Origin: Gnetum montanum
Taxonomy: Eukaryota; Streptophyta; Gnetopsida; Gnetales; Gnetaceae
Length of the DNA stretch: 64,000 bases
Reading direction: 5' to 3'
NCBI GenBank assembly: GCA_015680685.1
Contig: MNCI01026561.1
Span: 107,801-171,800 of the forward strand
Positions 32,912 to 44,850 of this stretch are shown piece after piece. Position numbers and translations under genes: made by a program. Position 1 is the stretch's first letter. Each line of letters begins with the position of its first letter. The notes under the pieces are model-generated. The model saw nothing but the letters and a program-made list of their open reading frames with translations, did no database searches and had not been told where the DNA came from.

Positions 32912-34893
32912 ATGTCTCTCCTACAACATAATAATAACACCACACTTAGTGAGGAAGTTCATTGGAGAACCAACGAACTATATGATGATGAATATTGGAG
33001 TATACAACCTGAAGTGGGAGTTTCCTATAAGCATGAACAAAAACAACGTCATCACAACACACAAAAGCCTAACTTACCCGATGATGATGAACCCCCACTG
33101 GCCACTACAAGCTTAACGCAAATACAAGAGGTTGTTCGAATCTCATGTAGGCATCGTAAAGAGAGTTGTCTACCCAGGCTCGATTTAAATAACTTTCCTA
33201 AATTTCCAAGAGGCTATGACTTAGATCCGTATCAACATCTACAAGCCTTCTACGATGCTTGTACATGGAATAACATTGATAACAGTTGGTAAAAACTTAA
33301 GCTCTTTCCTATAACACTCGTTGACCAAGAAAAAGTATGGTATTGATCATTGAAACCAAATTTGATACGACACTGGTCAACAATGGTAGAAGTATTTAAC
33401 GAAAAATATCAAACCTATGCAAGAGTGTCAGCCTTGAGGAAACAAATCAAAGAGTGGAAACAAGCAAAACATGAACCCTTGGACATGGCCTTAGAAAGAT
33501 ATTATGCACTGTTAAACAACTGTCCAGGCCATGGGTTTTCGAGGAAAGGCTAATGTACCATATCATTGATGGGCTCTGTAATGAAACAAGAGAGACCTTA
33601 GGAACATATGCCCAAGGTCAATTATACGAACTATGAACCCATTAGATCCAAGAGCTTATTAAGCGGGTAGCAAAAGAAGAAGGAGAAATAGCTACATGGG
33701 AGAGTGTTGAAAAACATCAACGAGACCAAAATTTCGACTTAACAAAGGTCCATGATCATAACAAGGACAAATCAACAATTCTCAAGGTGGAAACATCATC
33801 TTTGCCAATACAACAATCATTATAAGAAGCTGAGGCAAAGATCAATAAGATGTTGGAATGGATGTATCAAAAGTGTGGAGAATGTATCAACACCATTGGA
33901 GATAGAGTTTTGACAACCCAAGAGGCAAGACGAAATAATAGATATTCGGAGAAAAAGAACGAAGGGAATAAGTGCTCAACTGCCAATCATACATATGAAT
34001 GCAACATATGCCTGTACAATCACCCCAAGGGCCAATGCCCAATATTGTTACATCTACATGAGCATTGGGGAAACACGTTACATCCAGAGTTCGTACAGAG
34101 ATACTGTGTTCCATCACAGTGGTAAGAATCCCAGTTGTGGGGGAATCCACCCTTAGACTGGAGGCATCCTTCATATTTTTTGAATCCAAATACTTATCAT
34201 GTTCAACATCATGTTTCTCCATTCGGGCCACCATACTCTATCTCACCCCATTACTACTCTCCACAATACTATCAACGCATGCCTCCAACACAACCACCAC
34301 CTTGTGCACCTTATATTCCTCCTAACTTTCAACATCCTCATCCTTTCCCTATTTCCACAATGCCACCAACTATTCCCAAGGTGTTTGTGCCACAACAACA
34401 ACCCACGAACAACACTTGTGCTACTGCTACTAACAGCAGTGAAAAGCCTCCTCAACATCAAAGGCGTCCTTTCTTTAAACACGGCCGTAGGAAGGGACAA
34501 CACAATTCCGAGGCCACTACACCTCCCAACCCAGCACAAGTCCAACATTGTGGTGCACCCTTATCTTCAAACCCAACGCCTCATGTAACTTCATCAGGGC
34601 CACCAACTAACACTCCAACAATAATACGGCCCAATGAACACAATCATGGGAGGCAACATCCTAATCCTTGCATACCATCTAACAGTCCTAAATATCATAG
34701 TGGGTCAACTCGTTATCCGGGAACTACCTCGTATAAAGTGCCCCACTATGCTTATTATGAAGTGTGTGAAATCCAAGGTGATAAGTATGGACAAGTTCTA
34801 ATATTTCCAACATGCAAGGATCCTTATTTTTCATTTATTAATCCTTTCCATACTCAACCGATTAGTTATGGGGGATATCCCCCATTTCAATAA
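32912..34893 (+). pseudogene. gag of element A
   Basis: ATG at 32912 opens MSLLQHNNNTTLSEEVHWR. The capsid domain of the retrotransposon gag family spans about 33170-33560 (LDLNNFPKFPRGYDLDPYQH, YNEKYQ-type motif, LDMALERYYALLNNCPGHGF). A Cys/His motif CNICLYNHPKGQC lies near 34000. The tail (34135-34893) is rich in Pro, His, Gln and Tyr and ends GGYPPFQ. Stops (for example after NNIDNSW) and one frameshift break it. No protease follows. Confidence 0.8.
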
Positions 34894-36284
34894 CAAGCAG
34901 GATTAATGAATATTTTTCATTTTCTTTAATTTTACAACTTTTTGTTTTCCAGTTTTTCATTTTTATTAACTTTTTGTTTTATCTCTTTATCTTTTTATCT
35001 TTTTGTGTGTTTTGTCTTTTTACGTTTTTGTAAGTAATCTCATCTACAAATAAAACACTCATGTGGATCATTGGTTGAGAGGTGTTTTATGTTATTAAGT
35101 TATGAGTAATCAATTATTTGGACAGTGAGCCCACTACTCCCACTCATCCACTCTATAAATAAGAGGCTCTGTTCAAGGGTACAATGATATTCTTGAAATT
35201 TCTAAAACTTAAAATTAATTTTGTGTTCATTGTCCCCAGAATGAAGAAGGATGGACCAAGAAGGAATGATTAGGATGTGACATCAAGGGGACTTGTGGAT
35301 TCTCTTTGGTGACATATGTGGAAGTTATCATGCAATGTGGTTGTACTAAGATCCTTGTAGATCTAATGAAAAATGGGAGTAAGAGTAATCAAAAGGGCAC
35401 TCAAAAATCAAATGTTGTTCTAGGGGGTCCCACTGGAAAGACATGCACCCATGCCTAAAGGTTGGCGGCTTCTCTGGATTCAATAAAGTGAAAAAAAAAA
35501 AGAGAAAAGAAAAAGAAGTGCCATAAAAAAAATCACTCCTCCCTTGTACTAAACGCCAAGTGATCATACGCCTTGTTGTTATGGTACTTTTATAATTGTT
35601 CACCATGGGATGAAATAATGCGATGTCACTGATTAGAAGGATAGACTTGGTCCTGATCTTAGAACAATGGGTTAATGATACCTTAATCATGCTTTTCACG
35701 CAGGATTCATTGTACCCTGGGTCAGTTACCTCATGTCCCAATCTCTATGATCCTTTTCTATACGTCGCCTCATCTCACTGTTCGTGTAATTGTAGCTCGT
35801 GACCCATGTAACAGAAAATTTTCATCTCATTTCGGTGATATTTACATGCGTGTGTTTTGTGGAGTTAGTGCAGATTACATTTAACCCTTCTAGTGCCCAC
35901 GGACACTTTAAGTGTGATTACACAAGGGCATACTAGGTTGAAACCTGCTTTGGGGAGGACCCACTTGTGTAATTTTGTTACAATCTTCATTAATTCTCTA
36001 CTGCAAACACACAATTTCTTATCCTCAGCTTAATTTTTTATATTTTACTTTCCCTATCCTTATCCCTCTATCATTTAAACGTTCCAATGTACTATTACAT
36101 TCCCTTTTCTTCATAACCGCCAAAATTTTAATTGCTAAATTCACATCATTATCATTACGAGTGCCTCTCGAATTAATGAAATTACCCTAGGCTATCTTAA
36201 TACTTGCCCATGTCCTCAATTTACACCATTAATTTCAAGAAAATAATTAAAAATTTGGTATTTTTCATGTGTCCCACATCACTG
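34894..36284 (+). other. Spacer of element A between gag and internal promoter
   Basis: No coding sequence is supported. It starts with a T-rich run, then GTGAGCCCACTACTCCCACT and a TATAAATAAGAGG-like stretch (35155), followed by sequence shared with element G (63200-64000). It begins with the sequence that follows integrase in element C (1-427), marking the pol deletion. Confidence 0.6.
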
Positions 36285-36378
36285 GGGATGAGATATCACG
36301 TACACGATATCGCGTCCCACGTGATATCGCATACCCGATGTACCGTACGCGATATCACGTCCTATTTTCCTATAAATA
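36285..36378 (+). promoter_or_regulatory. Internal promoter-like block upstream of the accessory ORF
   Basis: Four to five GATATCRCG/ACGATATCG units (36291-36350) lead to TCCTATAAATAGGAC with TATAAATA at 36371-36378. This is the same arrangement (palindromic ATATCG units, then TATA box about 20 bases on) as the U3 of the LTR at 32145-32216. It is placed 470 bases before the accessory ORF start. Promoter activity is inferred. Confidence 0.55.
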
Positions 36379-36848
36379 GGACACCCCCGCCGCAACACTT
36401 AGCATCATTTTGCCATTTACGCGGGGGGAATTTTTGAAATTTTTCTCTACGACTTGTGATTGCGTGACCCTCGCTTTTTCACTCATATCTCGCTCACTGG
36501 TGCTCCGATTTTAATTCCATTTGAACTTGCTTGAACCCAGAGTGTTCAGTTTAGTCGTGGGGGAGAGACACTTGCTGAAAAGTGCCTAAATTTTTTTGAA
36601 ATTTATCATCGCCCAAAGGACATCAATTAGGGTAATTAACACTAACACTTAGAAAGATTGTGCCAAAAATCATATGACCTTAGGTACACCGGGAGATTAA
36701 AATGAAATCCACCTAAGTCATAGGACCCATTATTATAATTTTGGGGCACGATCACATGACAACATAAGATCTTTAATTAAAGGCATGTAGTAAGGTATAA
36801 CTTGAATTTGAAAACAACCTTACTAACGTTTGGCCTGTGTGATTGCAG

Positions 36849-39630
36849 ATGGCCCCAAAACGTGCATAGCAAGGGGGTCCTGTGCAAGGTGAAGCGAAAC
36901 AACCTCGGAGAGGTGAAAGATAGGTCCCTGCCAGACAACATGTAGAACAGGAGGTGCAATCATTCAGCATCCATTAAGAAAAACCTCCTACCATATGGTT
37001 CGGGCATGCAAAGAGAGGAGCTGCTGCTACGCCTGAACCGGGACGCCAACTCACGTTGCCCCCGGAGTGTGTTCAGGCTATCCATGAGAAGTCCACATTC
37101 ACTGCTGTGATTGTGGAGCTCAACTTTGAATCTTTCGTAGAGTTCGCTCCTGAGGCTGTTAGGGATCACCTCAAGGGGTCTCCCTTATGGCCTGTCCTCT
37201 CTGAATGCGGTGCCTGGTACTTAGGTGAAACGTACGAGTTTTGGCACAATAAGCAGCAAGGCACCACAGTTAACATTTGTGGTGTGACAGTATACTTTTC
37301 TACGCAGGTGATTTCGGAAGTGTTAAATCTTCCAAATTCAGGCCCCCATGTTGCTCGGTTATCTACCCGATCGGACCCTGATGTGCGAAAGGATTGGTTA
37401 GAGAAGGCTTATGGCAAAGATAAAGCTTTTGGTGAGCTGACGATGGAAGAGCGAGTTTATTTCAAAATTGGAACCTATCATCTCTTCCCCACAAAAGGCT
37501 TGAAAAGGATATCTACATATGCGGTAAGAGGATGTGCATTGTTGATGGGAAAGGTTAACGCTAACCTTCCCCATCTATATTTGACAGAGATCCTAAGGCA
37601 ATTTGAAGAACAGAAGTCAGGGAAGATGGCACTGCCTTTTCCCTGCCTTATCAGGAAACTGTGCCAACAGGCTGGTATTCAGGGATACACAAATGACGTC
37701 CTTTGAAAGGCCCAGAATGCTTCTTATGCTGAGTTATTAAAGGCGCCAACTCCAAGAAAGAGCACTGGTGAAGAGTTGAGACTAGATGAAGAAGAAGAAG
37801 AAATGACTGGATCACCTGCAACTCAACTTGCAGGACCTAATCAACCTCCAACCACAGGTCCCAGCCAACAACAAGAAGTAGGACCCAGCGCAGGCCAGGA
37901 TCAGCCACCATCTCCGCAAGACTACAGACCGTTGATGAGCCATCTTAGGGCCATCGCCAAAACGATTAGTTGGGGAAGTCATGATGACGTAAACCTCTTC
38001 CACGTCATCGATGATGCCGACCAGCCTACTATTTCATTAGATCGCACAAGGGGTAAATTATCAATTCAAACAGGAGGAGGGGAAAACACAACAGATCTCT
38101 GGAAATGCGGCATCTTTTCAAGAGCAGTTAGAAACTGGTGAAGGGGCCACTGTGGTGGTCATGCAATACCAAGATGCCACGAGAGCTGCTGAAGTGGTTG
38201 CTAACCATATCAAAAAATCCTTTAACGTACCTGTTGTGCCACCGACAGATCTTTTAGGAGCACAAGATGCTCAAACTCTTACTGGAACCTCAATGACTCC
38301 TACGGAACATGAGGATGCACTTGACAGATTGCTTCAAACAGGAAAAGTAATGACGTCTCTGTTTGACATCCCCCAGGATGTAACGGAAATTCAATCAGAC
38401 CTCATTTCCACCAAGGGAAAGCTGGTCATATCCAAAGTAAGGGTTGAGCATGCTGAAGCTGAAGTGCAGAAACTACAAGAGCAGCTTGTAGCCTTACAAG
38501 TAGCACAGCAGGATCCTTTGCAATTCATTCCCGCAGACCAGCTAGAAAATTTCAGAATCGAGCAATTAACAAAGCTAATTGTAGAAAATAAGAAGGTGGC
38601 AAAAGAAAAGGAGACAGCCACTTGGGATGCCTCCGCAGAACAAGTGCAAACTCATGCGCATCTTAAGGCACTCAAGGCCTTAGAAAAAGAGAATAAGCAG
38701 TTGGTTGCAAATAACCTTCGGTTGACTTCTGTGGAGAAACAAAAGAATGTTCTCGATGAACATTTTCATCAATTACAAGAACAGTTCATTCGGGTCAACC
38801 AAGATGTAAGCCGTTTAGCTAGAGAAAATTGAACCCTCTCAATGGAGGAGATACGCGCTATTCACCAAAAATCAACCATCGAGATTAGCGCATGGCATAA
38901 TGAGACTAAACGACACAAGAAGCTGAAGGAGCATTTCTGTGATCAGGTGGGGATGTACAAACAAATCCTGGAGAAGGAGATCCATATGGCCAAGGCTCAA
39001 ATCAACAACATCAGTGCTCAGCACACTAATTGGAGGGCCATCTTGGACACTTACGCCTTCATCCACCAAGCGGAAGTCAAGAACAAAGACCTGCAGATCC
39101 AAGACTTAACCGAATACATGGAGTTAGCAAACCTTAGATATGCCAACCTGGCCATGTTAACAGCAGGACACCCGAGGTTAGAGCTCGAGCAGTAGGTAGC
39201 TTCCACTCATATCAAATATGAAGCAGAATTTGCAGAGCGCAAGAAGTTGGCTAAGAAACTAGATGTCGCAAATTCTGAACTTGCAATGGTAAAAGAAAGC
39301 TACCAGGGATAGAAAGATGTTGCAACCGACTTGGCTCGACGACTAACAGAGCTTCACAAATACAAATACAAAGCCAGAGCCTATGAAGAGAAATGGCAGG
39401 TGTTCGCAACATGCTATGTCAAAGCTAATCAGATGTTCCCGCAACTACCCTATTCGTGGGAAGTGCCGACTCCGTCAAACATCGGAACATTAGCATGGAC
39501 GGCACAAGACCCTCGGACTAAAGAGGAGAAGCTCCATGCCATTCTTCAGCATCGTCAACCTTCAAAGCTTGGAGCACATGACAAGGGGAAAGCACCCATG
39601 GAGGAGCCACCGCCACCAGGAACTACATGA
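36849..39630 (+). pseudogene. Accessory ORF of element A: plant-transposon-protein-like domain plus coiled coil
   Basis: ATG at 36849 lies directly behind a splice-acceptor-like ATTGCAG. After three early stops the frame is open to 37706 and encodes a domain of about 215 residues (LKGSPLWPVLSECGAWYLGE, then GVTVYFSTQVISEVLNLP and TYHLFPTKGLKRI). This resembles the family annotated as putative plant transposon protein (Transposase_32-like). A Pro/Gln/Glu-rich linker (37776-37960) and, after one frameshift near 38080, a long coiled coil follow. The end is FPQLPYSWEVP and a Pro-rich tail. Its role is unknown; relatives are at 29225-31700 and 59222-59622. Confidence 0.65.
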
Positions 39631-39799
39631 GTTCCATTTTTTGTAGTGTAGAATTTTTTCTGTGTTGTGTCTTCCCACACTGCGACATCATTTCTTTTTT
39701 GTTTTTCTAGTTAATAATCCCATACCTATCCACTGTGTAATCAATGAAGCTTGTTCTCCTTGTAACTAGAGGACAAGTTTTTATTCAATCGTGGGGGTA

Positions 39800-40678
39800 T
39801 GATGAGACGCGATTCGCATAGGCCGCGATATTGCGTTTTCCCTACAATATCGCGTACACGATATCGTAGTCCGCCGCCATATCTATAAGTAAGAGGCGGC
39901 TCTCCCTTGTTTGGTAATTAGGAGTTAGAAGTAGCAAAGCTCTGGCAGTTTGATCCCTCCAGAGTTAGATTATTTTTCCATGTCTGCCCACAGTGTGGTG
40001 AATGTAATTGTACAGTGTCTCTATTCAAGTGTGACGTACTTGGACATGCACATGACTGACAATAAAGATGAAGATTACTTCATCATTGCAGCAGTCACTT
40101 TGTTATTTATTTTTTTTTTTATTTAATGTTATTTACTATTTTCTCTCTCTCACCCTTAAACTCCTAGAACGTGGAACAAGTACGACTTGATTACGAGCAT
40201 TTAAGTGTGACTACTTGGTAACCTAGTGGCGTATCTAGGATCTACGCTTGGTAACCCAGTGGCATATTTGGGATCTACGCTTGGTAATCCCAGTGGCGTA
40301 CCTAGGATCTACGCTTGGTAATCCTAGTGGTAGTCATGTGCGAGGTCCAAGATGTGTACGGTTGATCAAGGAATCGGTTGCTCGTCGCACTTAGGCTAGA
40401 TTAGATTTTCTTACCCTTTTCCTCCTAGCTTAGCTTAGTTAAATATTATTTTCCACTACCTTCAAGAGTAGCATAGATTAGGAACACATCATACACCTCA
40501 TTTGGACTAAACCATACGTGACAAATATACAATACTAGTCCAGGTGGGAAGACAGCGAACTGCGACCTAAGGATAATTATCTAGGTACCACAACTAGTCC
40601 ATCTGCGGAGTTCGACCAGATCGCAGGTGCTACGCTCATTTCGTATGGTTGAGTGTAGGGGTGCCTCGCCACTCATCA
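39800..40678 (+). repeat. 3' LTR of element A, 879 bp
   Basis: TGATGAGACGC to CTCATCA, preceded by the purine-rich CGTGGGGGTA. It matches the 5' LTR except for the gap at N 32559. The downstream flank CTATA has no primer-binding site, which confirms it is the 3' end. Confidence 0.85.
40214..40331 (+). repeat. 33-bp tandem repeat in LTR, about 3.5 copies
   Basis: Units start CTTGGTAA at 40214, 40247, 40280 and 40314 and contain CCCAGTGGCGTACCTAGGAT or variants. Elements F (57325-57372) and G (60130-60180) have only about 1.5 copies in the same LTR position. Confidence 0.8.
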
Positions 40679-43600
40679 CTATAGTAGTTAGTGATTGCAT
40701 GTAGCATGTGTTTGAGTTAATTGTAAAGAGTCTTTATTAAAGTGGTTGTGCTTGGATGTAACCATGATTTGGCAATAAAGATTGATTCCTCCACATTGTA
40801 GTACTTTGACTTAAATTATATGTACATTTCTAGCATTTATGTCCTTGCATTTTATTACTGTTCATTAACTTATTATTTACATTTCTATGCATTTTAGCTT
40901 TGGCAAAATGAATGTGACTTAATCTCAAACTTTAAACACAAGTTAGCTTTGTATTCTTTGTAGTTGACTAACTTGGTTCACCTAATGATTAGTTAGCTTA
41001 GCAACTTAGTGGCTAATGCCTAAATCTAGGAATGCGCTAAGTTATGGAACAAATATTCATCATTCTAGTCTAGATTAGAATGTATTTCTGTTTTGGGTAA
41101 TAATGGCCATGATAACATCATTAATCATACACCTCAGTTATACTTAATTGTATGAATCAAGGTTACTATGAATATAACCCAAAAGATAATGACTTATGAT
41201 CTTACCTAACTAGGCTACACACTTCTAATAATCTATCCACAAATTACAACATGGTCTCTAAAGCTTCTGAGTAGATTCTCCTTAATGTCCTCAAACTCCA
41301 AATTTGCTGATGTGTTTTGTGGTAATCTAAACCATTTTTCATTGTCATTCTTATTTGGGTATATAGACATCCTCAATCTCTTGGCATGCTACTTGATCTA
41401 TCTAGTATTGACATTGTGCAAGATCTTAAGCACATGGAAAAGACATATACGTCTTTTGTAAAACATCTTACAAGAATTCTTTTGCATCTACCGATCATGT
41501 GCCTCATGGTTAATTTTACATAGGGGTAGGAGCAGAGGAGAGGGTAGTAAGTGAGGGGGTAGGGATGAAGAGGGAAAAGAAAATGGGGTTGTGAAGGATG
41601 ATTGTGAGGATGGGTAATGCCAAGTTAATGACTATGGGGACAAAGAGGAAAGGGGTAGATATGAGGGATGCAAGGACGACTACATAGGTGAGGTGTTTGA
41701 ACTTCGTTATTCTTAGCAATGCCATGATGAACTAGCAAGGGGTCCAAAAGGAGGCATATCATTATGAGGCTTCAATGGTTGGTGGGAAGGAAAAGAGAAA
41801 GATGAGGAAGATGTATTGGAGACCAAAGAAAAGAGGGACAAGTAAGGGTAGGCGATAGTTGCAATCCCAAGGTTAAGTCACCCATGAAGAAAGGTTAACA
41901 TCAGTAGTGCAATGTAGTCTATGGAGCAACAGGATAGAAATAACTTTTCCTTCCAAAATAGTATGATGAAGAAGCATGAACTAAGACAAATGCCAAAATA
42001 GCACAAGAAGAAGCCCACAACCACACCTTATTGATCATCTCTAAAGAAGGTTCCATGAATAGTATGGTGGTTGCAACACCAAACCTATATGAAAATCCAC
42101 AATCTTGAAGGGAGAAGGTAGGCAATGGCCTTTCTCACATCTATTTACACAAATGCATGCAATTATGAGTTGCAACATAAGGAGTGATCATATCTCCTAG
42201 AGGCTAGGGTGTTAGAACTTGTGCCCCAACCTAGGATGTGCACCAAAGTGTGAGGATAAGGCAAGAGTTGTGAGTAGGATCTCTAGTTGAAGGCTTAAAC
42301 AAAAGGAAGTGCAAAAGGTTGAGGAGCAATTCACCATTGAGAATGTGCCTAATAAAGAAATATTGGCTAGACAAGGTAGACACCTATTTAGAGCTAATAA
42401 AGAAGATCACCATAAGCTCTACCCCCAACTTCTAGATGAGTAGTAAGGCAAAGCATGGAATATGCTTGCCCTTTGTCCTAAGCATAGTATTGTCAAAGAA
42501 AAAGGTAGCATACATAGGATCTTACTTGTCAATGAAGATAACTTCTATGTAAGATAGCCCAATAATCCTATCACCTTTTAGATAGAGAGAGGAATCCAAT
42601 GCCACATAAAGTAGCATCTTCTCCTTGCAAGTTTTTGAAAAATTCTAGCTATGTTTGCTTGTGCATTTCCCAAAAAGACCCCTAGCAATGCCTTCATCGA
42701 GTGTAGTACACATGATCCCACAGCTTGTTGTTGTCTTGAACTTTAGAGTGGAATCTAATACAATATTTAAAATTTTTCCTATGGCATGGAGTAATTCACA
42801 CCAGTGGAGGAAAATGAAGCTCAATAGGGAGGCTAGGTACCACCAATCTACAATTTGAAGCCCACTACATAACACTACTCCACAAGTTCTAAGCACCAAG
42901 AATAGAAATTTCATCTACTAGAGTAGAGAGATGCATTGCAAACACATACAATTGTTCAAGGCCTACCAATAGGGGTCATGCAAATAGATAGTGAAAGAAG
43001 AGGTGATGAGTATCTTTGATAGAGACTTGACACAACGTGTTGAAACCCCAAAATAATTATAATATAAGGACACCTTAAGATATATAGTCCAATTAGAACT
43101 TCAAAACTAAGCATTGTCCACCAAAATTGAATTCATGACTTGGAGCTTTCAGATCAAGTATCTTACCATTAGGCTAACACTTTATTGTTTAGAGAAGGGC
43201 AAAGGAGCAATAAGCATGCCACATGTTAATAAGAATACACATATGGGCGACATGTTGTGAGACATTAGTCATGGAAAGAATTTGATTTTTACTTATATTT
43301 TATTTTTCACATGCTTTTGAAGGCTAATTAAAAGATGGCTAATTAATTATTATGAACATGAGGATGATAGTGATATGCATCTCATGCAATGAGATCATTG
43401 ATGATTGCAAGATGGAATTTATGAATTTGGTGTTAATGACAAGATATTGGAAATGAATGCAAGGATGCACCCAAGATGCTTTCTTCCATAATGCATTATA
43501 GGAATGCATATAAGGATACAAGAATATCTACTATTAAGAAAACAGAGGCAAAAAATTGCAAAAAAGCAAAACTTTAGCTCTTTCGTAAATCTGAACAGCA

Positions 43601-44850
43601 AAAGAAAACTAATGTAACCAACACATTTTATTGGAAGAAGGCTAGAATGATAATAACAACAATGATAAAGTATTTAGTTAAGAACAAATATTGATATTTG
43701 ATCCTAATTACAATAAATTGGACATACAATTTCAAAAAGGCAATATTAAATAATCAGATATGCAAAAGTAATTTTAAAATTTAAATTTTTAAAACTTAAA
43801 ACCTTAACCATATAAGCATTTATTGAAACCAATCACAATATACGCGATTATCGTATATTAATCATCATTGCTCACTTCATGCAAGCATATAACTTAGAGT
43901 TTATAAGTTAAAATTTAAAATTATCGTATGTATCCAAAAGCAAAATAATAATAATAATAATACTTAAGAGCAAGATGTCTAGGAAAACAATAGTTTTGCC
44001 ATGATTGCTGGATCTAAATTCTATTTTCATAAATTACATAACTTCTGATTTGAGAGTATGATTCTTCGTGTACCGCCCCAATTACAACTTTTCATGAATG
44101 GTTACATTTTCTTGGCCACTAACTTAAAAGCTTTCACAAACCATATTAATTCCACGTGTTGGAACTTCAAACTCGTAACACCTTTACTTAACTAGCTGTC
44201 TCCAACGTAATTTGACCCATGACCTTCATTTGAAAATTAAGGAACCAATCAACTCGTTTGTGTTACAATAACTTAATGTTACTGTCAGCAAGTTGCTATG
44301 CAACAGTCTTAACCATGCCAAACCGTTGAAATTACGACTTTATCTGCTACTTCCAAATACCCTGACAACTACTAGGGAGTATACGTCATGAAATGAATCA
44401 GAAAAAACCAAAACAATTCAATGAAATGTCTCTCATATTTTACTATACAACATTATGATCCTAACAACCCAAACAAAACTAGTCAATAAACAAAAGGTTC
44501 CCAGTATAAAGCAGATTAACATAGTAAGCTTCTTCATGATGACTGAACACCAACATTTTCATTTGAAATCCAAAACCATCGCCATCTCATTGCATGAATA
44601 CGCTCATACATAAATTTTCCTCCGAATGTTTACTTTCAAATTTACAGACTACAGAAAAACACTTCCGGCTTGTACAACAACGGATCTCAGAATTCCAGGA
44701 TCATGAACAACCAAGCAGAGAACTGTAACTAACATCAACAAATGTGAAGAAAAATTTTTCTTTTGCTTAGTAGCTTGACAAATATCTTGACGATTGTATC
44801 ACTCTTAAATAAATGATATAATCGCGAGGCTTTTAAATACTCAAACCAAA
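40679..44850. other. Intergenic region without supported gene
   Basis: AT-rich DNA downstream of SMO2. Short open frames (for example around 41516-41725 and 42645-42914) have no recognisable domain. One minus-strand stretch near 43040-42940 reads HHLFFHYLFA, faintly like the zf-RVT end of a LINE, but is too short to call. Confidence 0.5.

Larger units (their letters stand above)
32125..40678 (+). mobile_element. Non-autonomous Athila-like element A, 8.55 kb
   Basis: Two LTRs begin TGATGAG and end CTCATCA. An Athila-type primer-binding site, gag, a spacer, a promoter-like block and a long accessory ORF lie between them. Protease, RT, RNase H and integrase are absent, so mobility would need proteins from a full-length relative such as the parents of elements C and D. 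Flanks are GTATA and CTATA, a 5-bp duplication with one change. LTR differences are mostly transitions at C and G, as expected from methylated DNA ageing. Confidence 0.85.

Noticed and set aside
40214-40331. CRISPR-like spaced repeats
   Set aside because: The units are contiguous 33-bp tandem copies inside a plant LTR, without unique spacers, and the DNA is eukaryotic.
41516-42125. Hydrophobic small ORFs in the region downstream of SMO2
   Set aside because: No domain, no codon bias and no neighbouring support; length is within chance for AT-rich DNA.
42940-43050. HHLFFHYLFA on the minus strand, like a zf-RVT domain of a LINE
   Set aside because: Only about 10 residues fit and the upstream Cys pattern is missing, so it stays a hint.
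43130-43200. tRNA-like string near CTTGGAGCTTTCAGATCAAG
   Set aside because: No cloverleaf can be built with a T-loop GGTTCRA and matching acceptor stem.
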